From Phycisphaerae bacterium (lineage in GTDB: Bacteria > Planctomycetota > Phycisphaerae > UBA1845 > PWPN01), in assembly GCA_012729395.1 (NCBI GenBank), contig JAAYDF010000002.1, positions 1 through 64,000 of the forward strand: a stretch of 64,000 bases of DNA. Direction: 5' to 3'. Below are positions 43,485-52,620 of the stretch, in pieces (the first letter of the stretch is position 1; each line of letters starts with the position of its first letter). The notes under the pieces are model-generated. The model saw nothing but the letters and a program-made list of their open reading frames with translations, was not told the DNA's origin and did no database searches. The translations under genes were made by a program, and so were the position numbers.

Positions 43485-43612
43485 ATGTCCAAGGCCCAAC
43501 GACCAATCAATGACCAAGCCCGAAACCCGAACGCCGGCTGCGGTTGCGGGTGTTCGGCATTCGTCATTCGGACTTCATGGGTCATTGGTGCTTCGCCACT
43601 GGTCATTTCGCC
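43485..43612. repeat. Degenerate AATGACCAA/TTGGTCATT-type intergenic repeat
   Basis: The left half has AATGTCCAAGGCCCAACGAC and CAATCAATGACCAAGCCCGA. The right half has TTCGTCATTCGGACTTCAT, GGGTCATTGGTGCTTCGCC and ACTGGTCATTT. The halves are loosely complementary. It fills most of the gap between the DinB and GH109-like genes. Such text-like runs are common between genes in planctomycetes, to my knowledge. Confidence 0.55.
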
Positions 43613-43759
43613 CGCGGATGGCGAGTTACACCCTGACCAAACGACGGCATTCCAGTGTCCCTGACGCGGCCTGCAAGGACCGCTGTCCCACATTATAGCG
43701 CCATCGCTTCCGCATGTCCCGGACTTGGCGGGATTCGCGAAGCCGCAAGCGGCAGGTGG

Positions 43760-45094
43760 TCACGCCTCCATCGCGAACGTGGGCTTGCGACTCTGCCACT
43801 TGCCGCGGGTGAAGTCCGGGCACTCGATCGGCGCACCGCGATCGGCGATGGAGCGCTCCGACGCGGGGATGACGACGCACATCGTCGCCGAGTCGTACAC
43901 GTCGATCGGCGGCGACGTGCGTCTGCGCACCGCATTGACAAACTGCTGCAACTCGAGATAGTCCGTGCCCCCGTGCGTCGCCACAGCCCCGTCGGCACCC
44001 ATGGCCTTCCACCACGCGTGGTCGAACTCCTCCTGGTACGGGGCAAACGGCTCCCAGTTGTGCTGCTGTGGCTCGGGCGTGCGTTCAACAAGGTGCACGG
44101 AGCTGCGTACCTCGTCGTAGAGCCCCAGCGTGCCCTGAATCAGCCAGCGGTTGTCGTATGGCCGCGGAAGCTGCATGTCGTAGTTGATCACGATCGACCG
44201 GCCACGCTTCGTCCGCACGACCGAGGTCACGATATCGCCCTGGGCGTACTTCTGCCTGGCCAACGGATGGTCCGGCCCCAAGGTGCGAGCAAAGTACGCG
44301 TTGATCCCGATCGAACTGGTCGCGGTGGAGGTCATGGTGTCGAAGGCATCCCCGCAGTTGATGTCCATCCAACTGAGCACCGGGCCCAGCGAATGCGTCG
44401 GATACTGGTCGGCATTGCGCTCGATCAGATACCGGGCGGGCCAGCGCGGGTTGCCCTGGCGGTCCCAGAACCAGTGGTCGATGCACATGTGCGAATGGGC
44501 ACAATGGCAATGCACAAGTTGCCCGAGCAGCCCCTTGCGAGTCATGTTCAGCACCGCGAGGTTGTCGCGGCGGAAGCTCCAGTTCTCGAGCATCATGCAG
44601 GGCACGCCGGTCTCCTCGTGGGTGTTCACAAGATCCCAGCACTCCTGGAACGTCAAAGCGGCGGGCACCTCCACGCCGGCATACTTGCCCGCCCGCATGG
44701 CGTAGACGGCCATCGGCGTATGCCAGTCCCACGGCGTGGCGATGATCACGGCTTCCAGGTCGTCGCGGTCCATGAACCGCTTATAGGCATCCTCATCGCC
44801 TGAGTATCCTTCGGGACGCTTCCGGCCGGCCTTCTCGACTCGATCCTGGGCGGCAGCCAGATGGCCGGCGTGGATATCGCACAAGGCGGGTACCTCGATA
44901 CCCTCCAGGGCCAGGAGGACCGCCAACAAACCCTGCCCGCGCCCGCCACAACCGACGACGCCGACCCGCACGGGACGAGTCTTCTCCGCCGCCGAGGCCG
45001 CTTGGCCGCCGGCCGACAGGACAGCCGCCCCCACCGCCGTCGCCAAGCCGCCCTGCAGAAAAGTCCGCCGATCCAGCTCAGAATGTTGCGACAT
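43760..45094 (-). CDS. Gfo/Idh/MocA-type protein, GH109-like, Tat-exported
   Basis: The 444-residue protein has a twin-arginine signal (LDRRTFLQGGLATAVGAAVL). A Rossmann domain follows with VRVGVVGCGGRGQGLLAVLL and CDIHAGHLAAAQDRVEKAG. GH109 enzymes use NAD+ to cleave alpha-N-acetylgalactosamine through an oxidation-elimination path. The stretches MMLENWSFRRDNLAVLNMTR and ADQYPTHSLGPVLSWMDINC match this subgroup better than ordinary dehydrogenases. It could still be an oxidoreductase of unknown substrate. It stands alone on the minus strand behind the GAPDH gene, with a terminator between. Confidence 0.82.
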   Translation of the reverse strand: MSQHSELDRRTFLQGGLATAVGAAVLSAGGQAASAAEKTRPVRVGVVGCGGRGQGLLAVLLALEGIEVPALCDIHAGHLAAAQDRVEKAGRKRPEGYSGDEDAYKRFMDRDDLEAVIIATPWDWHTPMAVYAMRAGKYAGVEVPAALTFQECWDLVNTHEETGVPCMMLENWSFRRDNLAVLNMTRKGLLGQLVHCHCAHSHMCIDHWFWDRQGNPRWPARYLIERNADQYPTHSLGPVLSWMDINCGDAFDTMTSTATSSIGINAYFARTLGPDHPLARQKYAQGDIVTSVVRTKRGRSIVINYDMQLPRPYDNRWLIQGTLGLYDEVRSSVHLVERTPEPQQHNWEPFAPYQEEFDHAWWKAMGADGAVATHGGTDYLELQQFVNAVRRRTSPPIDVYDSATMCVVIPASERSIADRGAPIECPDFTRGKWQSRKPTFAMEA

Positions 45095-45238
45095 GCAGCA
45101 CCTCTCGAAAGAATCACAGGAAGTTGGCCAGCTACCTGCCGGGCGGGAGCATGATAACCTACAGCAGGGCGCGACGCGAACGCTCTACAACACGCGGCAG
45201 CCTCGCAAGCCGACCGATGGGCCACCCACCACGCCAGA

Positions 45239-45284
45239 CAAAAAGATAGGCCGCTTACCCCACGCAGGGCGGAGGCAAGCGGCC
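45239..45284 (-). terminator. Rho-independent terminator of gap
   Basis: On the minus strand GGCCGCTT (45284-45277) pairs with AAGCGGCC (45256-45249) around a 20-base loop, followed by TATCTTTTT. It lies about 35 bp after the gap stop codon. Confidence 0.8.
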
Positions 45285-45318
45285 ATTGGCTTCAGAATAA
45301 TCCTCGCGGACCGGACAC

Positions 45319-46758
<1,440 letters not shown>

Positions 46759-47868
46759 ATGCTCCGTCGTACCGCACAATTACCATTACACGGAGGCAAG
46801 GCCCCCGGCTGGCTCTTCGAGCGCATGCACCGCCTGGCCGGCAGCGTTACCCAGCTCATCGTCGAGGACCGTGGCCCCGCCGAGATGCTCCGCCGCCTCT
46901 CCGACCCGCTGTGGTTCCAGGCCTTCGGCTGCACCCTCGGCTTCGACTGGCACTCCAGCGGCCTGACCACCGTGACCTGCGGGGCCCTCAAGGAGGCCTA
47001 CCGCCGCATGGGCCCCGACCTCGGCATCCACGTCGCCGGCGGCAAAGGCGGTGCCTCCCGCAAGACGCCCGAGCAGATCGCCCGCGTCGCCGACCACCGC
47101 AGCCTCCAGGGCGACCGCCTTGTCTACGCCTCGCGCATGTCCGCCAAGGTCGACAGCACCGCCGTGCAGGATGGCTACCAGGTCTACACCCACCACTTCT
47201 TCTTCACCGACGCCAACGAATGGTGCGTCGTCCAGCAGGGCATGAACCCCGACGCCGGCTACGCCCGCCGATACCACTGGCTGGGCAGCACCCTCGCCGA
47301 CTTCGTCTGCGAGCCCCACCACGCCGTCGCCTCACCGCCCGCGCCCGGCGACCTGCTGAACATGACCGCCCGCCCCGCCGAGGCCTCGCGCCGCCTCTGT
47401 GCCGAACTCGCCCGCATCGAGCCGGAGCGTCTGCTGCGCGAGATCACCGTCGGCCCGTCGCTCTTCCTGCCTGCCCATCACCCCGTCGAGCCGGCCGACA
47501 TCAACCTCACCCGCCTTCGCCGCGTGCTCCGCACCGCCTACGAAGCGCAGCCTCCGCACTTCGAGGCCCTGCTGACCGTGCCCGGCCTCGGGCCGCAGGC
47601 CGTCCGCGGCCTCGCCTTCCTGGCCGAGTTGATCTACGGCGAGCCCCAGTGCCGCGACGACGTCACTCACCGCTGGACACCCGCCGACCCCGCCACCTTC
47701 AGCTACGCCCACGGCGGCAAGGACGGCCACCCCTTCCCCGTCGACCGCACCGCCTACGACCAATCCATCGCCGTCCTCGAATCCGCCGTCCGTCGCGCCC
47801 GCATCGACCCCACCGGCCGCGACCAGGCCCTCTACCGCCTCTCCGCCTACACCGCACGGTACCGGTAG
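46759..47868 (+). CDS. DUF763 domain protein
   Basis: The protein of about 369 residues starts at ATG 46759 (MLRRTAQLPLHGGKAPGWLF), where family members usually begin; an ATG at 46735 has no ribosome site. Signatures are the basic/aromatic start, WHSSGLTTVTCGALKEAYRR, GIHVAGGKGGASRKTPEQI, and the histidine-rich DGYQVYTHHFFFTDANEWCV. DUF763 is best known from archaea and thermophiles. Its function is unproven, although the histidines and the internal LLTVPGLGPQAVRGLAFL, a helix-hairpin-helix-like turn, suggest nucleic-acid metabolism. It stands alone. Confidence 0.85.
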   Translation: MLRRTAQLPLHGGKAPGWLFERMHRLAGSVTQLIVEDRGPAEMLRRLSDPLWFQAFGCTLGFDWHSSGLTTVTCGALKEAYRRMGPDLGIHVAGGKGGASRKTPEQIARVADHRSLQGDRLVYASRMSAKVDSTAVQDGYQVYTHHFFFTDANEWCVVQQGMNPDAGYARRYHWLGSTLADFVCEPHHAVASPPAPGDLLNMTARPAEASRRLCAELARIEPERLLREITVGPSLFLPAHHPVEPADINLTRLRRVLRTAYEAQPPHFEALLTVPGLGPQAVRGLAFLAELIYGEPQCRDDVTHRWTPADPATFSYAHGGKDGHPFPVDRTAYDQSIAVLESAVRRARIDPTGRDQALYRLSAYTARYR

Positions 47869-48208
47869 CCTGAGCGAGATCGCAGCCGATCACCACAGAT
47901 GTTGACAGGGGAGGCCGCAGCCAGTACTTCCAACAGCGGTCAAGCTGGCTTTCGGTGATGTCGACCGATCCACAGCCGGCGCGGGTTGGCAGACCCGTCG
48001 ACGAAGTCCGAAGGGGCATGGCCGCCCTGCAAACGGCCAGCGGCACGGACCCCGCGATTCGGATTCTCGGCACAATCTGTAATGATTGCCGGCCGCGACC
48101 GACTACACATGTGTCGCGCGGGGCGAGTGGCCGCCCCCCCGGCAGGCAAGTCGGGCGATCCGGCGGAGACAACCGCACGGCACACAGACGCGCGAAGCGA
48201 CGGCGACT
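47869..48208. other. Intergenic region without recognised features
   Basis: These 340 bp precede the membrane-anchored protein at 48209. Longer in-frame starts for that protein exist here but read as arginine/alanine-rich noise. I see no hairpin, promoter or RNA gene that I would defend. Confidence 0.4.
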
Positions 48209-49657
48209 ATGAGCTGGATGATAACACTGCTGATCGTGTTCGGAATCGTCTGGCTGCTGTTGCTGCTGGACTGCCTGCGGCGGGATCGATTCTTTCCGGT
48301 GTTGGGACCCGGAATCCAGACCAAGGCCCTGTGGTTAATGACCTTCTCCCTGGTCAGCCCCCTCCTCGTCGCCCTGTACCTCGTTTTCGGGAAGCTGCTC
48401 AAGCCGCGCGCGTCGGTGCCGGTATGGGCTCGAGCAGGAATCCTGATATCGATTGCTGCCGCCGCGGCGGTGCAGTTCATCCCCCTCAGCTCGGCCGGAC
48501 GAAGTCCCTTCACGCTGGTGCGCGATGCGGCGACGGGCAGAATGTTGCGCGAGGGGGGCTCGGGACGGGCAGGGCTCAGCTTGAACGCGTCGGTCCTCTC
48601 TGCGGAGAGCAACAGCACGTCGGTCAGCAGCGTCTCCAGCGGCTTTCAGGCGGCCTTGATGTGCGGTCACCTGACGCTGTTGAACCTCAGCGACCATCCC
48701 CTGATGCACGGCGTCGGTGAAGATCTGGCCCATCGGCTCGGCGAACTGCCCGCCGTTCGCAAAGTGGACTACTTCCCCGCGAATTCGTCGCCCCCGCCGG
48801 GATCGCGTCGACCGGATCTGCTCCTGACGCTGGACCTGGGAACGATCGACGAGACGACACTGCCCGCCTATCGGCAACTTGAGGCGGAGGTGCGCGTGAA
48901 CGTCACCAGCGACGTGTGGCCTGGAAACCGGACCCATACCTTCACCCCCGCAACGCCGCCGGTCATCAGCCTGAATTGGACCTTGACGCTGCAGCATCGC
49001 AGCCGAACGGTCGGGTACGAGTCGGCGAACGCCCGACGTCGGGTCGCTTCCCAGAATATTGCCGAGGAGGTCGGAGGCAGCCTTGGCAAGCAGCTCGATC
49101 AGTGGCAGGAGGAACACGGCCTGCTGCAGGAACTGCCCGAGGGGTTTTACGGCCCCTACCGCGAGGCCCGCGATGTGCCCTTCGCCGATGAGCCTGCGTG
49201 CCGGCAGATGCTGTCTCTATCCGGCCTGTTCGAGCACAATCGGACAATATGGCTGATCGAAGACCCACGGGAGACGCCCGTGGTGATCGACGAGCTGCGC
49301 CGGAAACTGGAAGCGACAGGCTGGACGACCAGATCGCAGAGCCCCGCGTCCGGGGAGGTCACCGACCTGCGTCTCAGGCAAGGGGATCGGGCGTTGGAGA
49401 TCTTCCCGGAGCAACGCCAAGATGCCGTGCCGGAACCAACCACCGGCCGAATCATCATCCTGTACCACGAGCCGGTATCGCCCGAGGCGCGCTGTGCCGC
49501 CCTGGCCGCGCGGCTCGATGAGTTACCGACGGCCGAGACGCTGCTGCGATTTGAGCCGATGGCCGACACCTGCGGCGCGGAGTTGCGCGAACGGTGGGGA
49601 TTGCTGATCGAGTCGGAACGAAATCACAGCCGGCGAGACGCCGGTGCCACGCCGTAG
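48209..49657 (+). CDS. Membrane-anchored protein of unknown function
   Basis: The 482-residue protein begins MSWMITLLIVFGIVWLLLLL. Three membrane spans lie within the first 95 residues (WMITLLIVFGIVWLLLLLDC, LMTFSLVSPLLVALYLVFG, GILISIAAAAAVQFIP). The rest is a large exported domain without family signature that I recognise. Residues 125-300 read like a beta-rich periplasmic domain (LMCGHLTLLNLSDHPLMHGV, DLLLTLDLGTIDETTLPAYR). The last residues NHSRRDAGATP come from the dispersed element CGGCGAGACGCCGGTGCCAC, so the native C-terminus may have been replaced. ATG 48209 lacks a clear ribosome site. Confidence 0.65.
   Translation: MSWMITLLIVFGIVWLLLLLDCLRRDRFFPVLGPGIQTKALWLMTFSLVSPLLVALYLVFGKLLKPRASVPVWARAGILISIAAAAAVQFIPLSSAGRSPFTLVRDAATGRMLREGGSGRAGLSLNASVLSAESNSTSVSSVSSGFQAALMCGHLTLLNLSDHPLMHGVGEDLAHRLGELPAVRKVDYFPANSSPPPGSRRPDLLLTLDLGTIDETTLPAYRQLEAEVRVNVTSDVWPGNRTHTFTPATPPVISLNWTLTLQHRSRTVGYESANARRRVASQNIAEEVGGSLGKQLDQWQEEHGLLQELPEGFYGPYREARDVPFADEPACRQMLSLSGLFEHNRTIWLIEDPRETPVVIDELRRKLEATGWTTRSQSPASGEVTDLRLRQGDRALEIFPEQRQDAVPEPTTGRIIILYHEPVSPEARCAALAARLDELPTAETLLRFEPMADTCGAELRERWGLLIESERNHSRRDAGATP
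49629..49652. repeat. GGCGAGACGCCGGTGCCAC element at a gene end
   Basis: The 20-mer core at 49631-49650 recurs in altered form inside the RlmI-like gene (about 23640-23685). It codes for the last residues of the preceding gene. Confidence 0.65.
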
Positions 49658-49940
49658 CCGCCCCCCCCCGTGGCGACCGGCAGCACCGTAGCGGTCGCCC
49701 CCCGCGGCGACCGGAGCCTCAGTAGCGGTCGCCCCCCGTGGCAACCGGCAGCGCCGTAGCAGCCGCCCCCCGTGGCGACCGGCAGCACCGTAGCAGCCGC
49801 CCCCCGCGGCGACCGGAGCCTCAGTAGCGGTCGCCCCCCGTGGCGACCGGCAGCACGGTAGCGGTCGCCCCCCGACTTCGGCGAGCTCGCTTGGTCTGAG
49901 CTCAGCGTCGAAGACAGCCGAGCCGTGGCGACCGGGGACG
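49652..49940. repeat. 34-bp GC-rich tandem array (GTGGCGACCGG family)
   Basis: Six consecutive units of 34 bp follow the plan CCCCCCGTGGCGACCGG then CAGCACCGTAGCGGTCG. Units alternate between CAGCACCG and AGCCTCAG centres and between GCGGTCG and GCAGCCG ends. From 49874 the array passes into a longer tail with ACTTCGGCGAGCTCG and GCGTCGAAGACAGCCGAGCC, which also occurs alone at 4636-4690. Family copies lie at 16504, 22745 and 42722. The unit is partly self-complementary. Confidence 0.9.
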
Positions 49941-50152
49941 CAATCAGAGCCGCGCCCGTATTTCAAAGCCGCGCCCGTAAAGAAGCGGTTCTTCGCGGTC
50001 ACGACTCCGCTGAATTCCCGGCACGCACAGGCACCGCTCCCTCACGCTCGCGGCTCTGCGCGGTCGGCGCTCCGCATGGGCCCGGCTCTGCTCGGGCGCG
50101 ATGACTTGTTTGGGATTGGGTGGCCCGAGGCCACATCGGAATGATGGCCGAG
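49941..50152. other. Repeat-like spacer before the PilZ genes
   Basis: The segment holds two close copies of AAGCCGCGCCCGTA / AGAGCCGCGCCCGTATTT and CACGCTCGCGGCTCTG-type words. No gene is supported. Confidence 0.45.
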
Positions 50153-50656
50153 TCAGACGGTTGCCCTGGCGGTTTGTGGACTGGGAGTGTGCAAGGCCGG
50201 CCAACGGCCTTTCAGCCAATCGAGAACACGGATCGCCTCGGCCGGATTAGCCGAGAACACCGGATGGGGCGAGGCTGTCTGAAGACGAACGCCCACCTCA
50301 TAATATCCTCGCCCCGCGTAGCGGCAGAAGCTCGTCAACCCGGCCAGAAAGTGCTTGGGCCGGCCCACCACGTGGACCTCAACCTCGACCGGCTCACCCA
50401 CCGCGAAGACACGCCGGACCAGCAAAGCCAAGCCGTTCTGCGACAGATTCCGCGTACGCCCCATGATCTGCGTCGCCGTGCTGGAATCGCCCGGCAAAAA
50501 CCGGACAATACAGTTGACCCGGAACGAGTGACGCACTCGCAACCGACGGCATTCTTCGCCAATCGGGAAGGTTCTTGTTCCGCCCGTTAGCGCACGTGCG
50601 TCAAGATCGTTCAGCAAGGTGTCCAATGCTGCGTAGTCGACGTACGTGGACGGCAT
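50153..50656 (-). CDS. PilZ domain protein (first of a tandem pair)
   Basis: The protein has about 167 residues from ATG 50656; GTG 50662 is an alternative, and GGGAG lies just upstream of both. The PilZ c-di-GMP-binding elements are RVRHSFRVNCIVRFLPGD (the RxxxR part) and RTRNLSQNGLALLVRRVF (the N/DxSxxG part). A C-terminal extension VFSANPAEAIRVLDWLKG is shared with the neighbour. c-di-GMP binding would let it regulate motility, exopolysaccharide or surface traits. An HD-GYP enzyme elsewhere in the window may set the ligand level. Confidence 0.87.
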   Translation of the reverse strand: MPSTYVDYAALDTLLNDLDARALTGGTRTFPIGEECRRLRVRHSFRVNCIVRFLPGDSSTATQIMGRTRNLSQNGLALLVRRVFAVGEPVEVEVHVVGRPKHFLAGLTSFCRYAGRGYYEVGVRLQTASPHPVFSANPAEAIRVLDWLKGRWPALHTPSPQTARATV

Positions 50657-50832
50657 ATACACTCCCAGAAAGCCGCCAACAAGCCTGCCCGGTATTCACC
50701 GGGAAGGACACACGGCCCCCGTGGACAAACTCATCAGATCCCCATCGCCCCAGTCAGTTGAGCACATGCCGACAGATACGGTAGGAAGAACGCCATCGCT
50801 GCGTGTAGTCGGCCCTTTCCGGCAAATTCGCG

Positions 50833-51309
50833 TCACCGCGTCGGCATCGTCGGCTGCGGGCTTAGCCAATCCAGCGTACGCAAAGCCTGCGTGGGGTTGG
50901 CAGAGAAGATCGGTTTGGGTGCCGACACCTTCAACTCGATCCCCAGTTCGTGGTAACCCCTGCTCACGTACCGGCAAAAACGCACCACCCCGCCCATGAA
51001 CATCGCCGGGCGACCGGGTGGCAGGATCTCCACCTCAATGGGTTCGCCCTGGCCAAACACCCGCCGCACCAGGACGCCCAACCCTGTCCGCGACAGGTTC
51101 CGCGTTCGGCCGGACAACTCCGACACCGTCGAGTAGCCCGCCGGCAAAAATCGGACCACGCAACCGCACCGAAACGGATGACGCGGATACCGCCTCTGGC
51201 ACACCCAGTAGTTGTCTTCCGCCTCGTGCTCCTGCCGCTGCTGGGCTCTCATGTCCAATTCGTTGAGCACGTCGTCAAGAGCCTGTTTGTCCATCACCTG
51301 TGTTGCCAT
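50833..51309 (-). CDS. PilZ domain protein (second of a tandem pair)
   Basis: The protein has 158 residues from ATG 51309 (MATQVMDKQALDDVLNELDM), with GAGGGG eight bases upstream. It is a paralogue of the preceding gene along its whole length: RYPRHPFRCGCVVRFLPAGY, then RTRNLSRTGLGVLVRRVFGQ and IFSANPTQALRTLDWLSPQ. The 176-bp gap between the pair has no evident terminator, so co-transcription is likely. A cluster of CCCCAMACAT half-sites lies 70-125 bp upstream of its start. Confidence 0.87.
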   Translation of the reverse strand: MATQVMDKQALDDVLNELDMRAQQRQEHEAEDNYWVCQRRYPRHPFRCGCVVRFLPAGYSTVSELSGRTRNLSRTGLGVLVRRVFGQGEPIEVEILPPGRPAMFMGGVVRFCRYVSRGYHELGIELKVSAPKPIFSANPTQALRTLDWLSPQPTMPTR

Positions 51310-51380
51310 CGCTGAACCCCTCAGGCTCGAGCCGAGACACATCATGCGTATCGGCTGTCTGAATCTACTCCTTCGCCCGC

Positions 51381-51433
51381 ATGTGGGGAGGATACCCACC
51401 CCACACATCAGCCAAATACTCACCCCAAACATG
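51381..51433. promoter_or_regulatory. Three CCCCAMACAT half-sites, candidate operator
   Basis: ATGTGGGG (51381-51388) is followed in the other orientation by ACCCACCCCACACATC (51394-51409) and ACTCACCCCAAACATG (51418-51433). The latter two are 13/16 identical and 24 bp apart, and the first can pair with either. The cluster lies 70-125 bp upstream of the PilZ start at 51309. Confidence 0.35.
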
Positions 51434-51751
51434 CAAAACGAATCGCCCCGAGTCAAAGAGATTGCTGCAATCAGGCTCATCTGCATCGGCGAAGGCTTTA
51501 ACCGACGAGGGGCACGCCCCGAGGTTCTACGCCGATCTCGCATGCCCGATAACCGGCCAGCCCGATATGAAGTGCCGCCGGGAGGACCGCGTCAACGATG
51601 AGGCTTCCCGCCCGCAAACGGTCACGCACCAGCCGCCGATCCACGCGGCATATCGGGCCCGACCCTCACGCCACACAAAAACCGGGACTCCTCGCTCAAC
51701 CGCCGGCATCACGCCCTCAGCCCATCGCCGCCGCAAAACATCATCGACGCG

Positions 51752-51778
51752 TTTACATTCAGTTACCTCAGTGATAAT
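51752..51778 (+). promoter_or_regulatory. Candidate promoter of the lipoprotein gene
   Basis: TTTACA (51752-51757) and GATAAT (51773-51778) are good -35 and -10 boxes, but the spacer is only 15 bases. It lies about 65 bp before the gene start. Confidence 0.35.
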
Positions 51779-51840
51779 GTTACCCTGCCGCGAGCGACCA
51801 CAGCACGCCTGAGGTCTCTCGCGAGACGGAGGCAAGAGAC

Positions 51841-52569
51841 ATGTACCGAGCCACCACACCATCCATCGGCTTGGCCGCAGGGCTCGCCTTGTGGGCGGCC
51901 GGCTGCACGGGAATGGATTTCGGCGGTGAGATCCGCGTCCCCGGCAACCAAACCCACGTTCTCGCCGAGGGCGAATCCCACCCATCCCCCATCCTGCTGC
52001 CCGGCGAGAGACTCTTCAACATCCATCAGACGGCAGGAAGCCGCACTCCCGGACCGGAAGGCACCGCCCGAGAAGACGCCGCCGCCACGAATGACGGGTC
52101 CGCCTTCTGCCTGGCCGAGGCGGCCAACGGGGGCTCCGCCAATGCCGAGTTCAAGATCGGCCATCGCATCGAGAATCAGACCGGGCAGGCACTCACCGCT
52201 GAGATCCAGGTCGAGTTCGACCTTGACTATGCGGTGACCGCGTCCGCCGAGCCGGTAGCTCAGACCCTCGCCACCGCCAACCTGCACCTGGCGGTCCTCG
52301 ACGCCCGCAACCGCCCCGTAGCCAGCGCGGCGATCGTCCAGCTCAACAGCGACATGGCCAGCACCCAGGCCGCTATGAGCCATCGTCATCGGTTGCACAC
52401 GGTCATCGAGCCGCCGCAGCGCTGCGCGAATGTTCTGCTCTACGGCAAAGTCATCGGCATCGCCGCTGCGGGGCAGCAGGCCTCCGCACGCGTCGAGATC
52501 AAGAACCTCCGCGTGCGCATAGACTGCTCCCCCGCACCGCCAGCTTCCTCGCCGGCCGCCAAACCATAA
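51841..52569 (+). CDS. Lipoprotein of unknown function
   Basis: The 242-residue protein has lipobox ALWAAGC (cysteine at residue 22) and starts at ATG 51841 behind GGAGG. The mature part begins with a flexible segment rich in glycine and proline. A beta-rich domain follows (ANAEFKIGHRIENQTGQALT to ASARVEIKNLRVRIDC). The alternating pattern and absence of helices suggest a jelly-roll or Ig-like fold. I do not recognise the family. The dipeptidase gene follows 51 bp downstream and may share its transcript. Confidence 0.65.
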   Translation: MYRATTPSIGLAAGLALWAAGCTGMDFGGEIRVPGNQTHVLAEGESHPSPILLPGERLFNIHQTAGSRTPGPEGTAREDAAATNDGSAFCLAEAANGGSANAEFKIGHRIENQTGQALTAEIQVEFDLDYAVTASAEPVAQTLATANLHLAVLDARNRPVASAAIVQLNSDMASTQAAMSHRHRLHTVIEPPQRCANVLLYGKVIGIAAAGQQASARVEIKNLRVRIDCSPAPPASSPAAKP

Positions 52570-52620
52570 ACCATCAAGAGCCCTACTCGTACGCCGCAAT
52601 CATCTTGAGGAGAACCACCC

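Larger units (their letters stand above)
51310..51840. other. Divergent region between PilZ and lipoprotein genes
   Basis: The 531 bp hold the CCCCAMACAT half-sites at 51381-51433 and a candidate promoter at 51752-51778, listed separately. No gene is supported; a plus-strand frame at 51381-51812 has no homology-like character. Confidence 0.45.

Noticed and set aside
49652-49940. CRISPR array
   Set aside because: Units are 34 bp and contiguous, without unique spacers, and no cas genes are present. The same applies to the 51-bp array.
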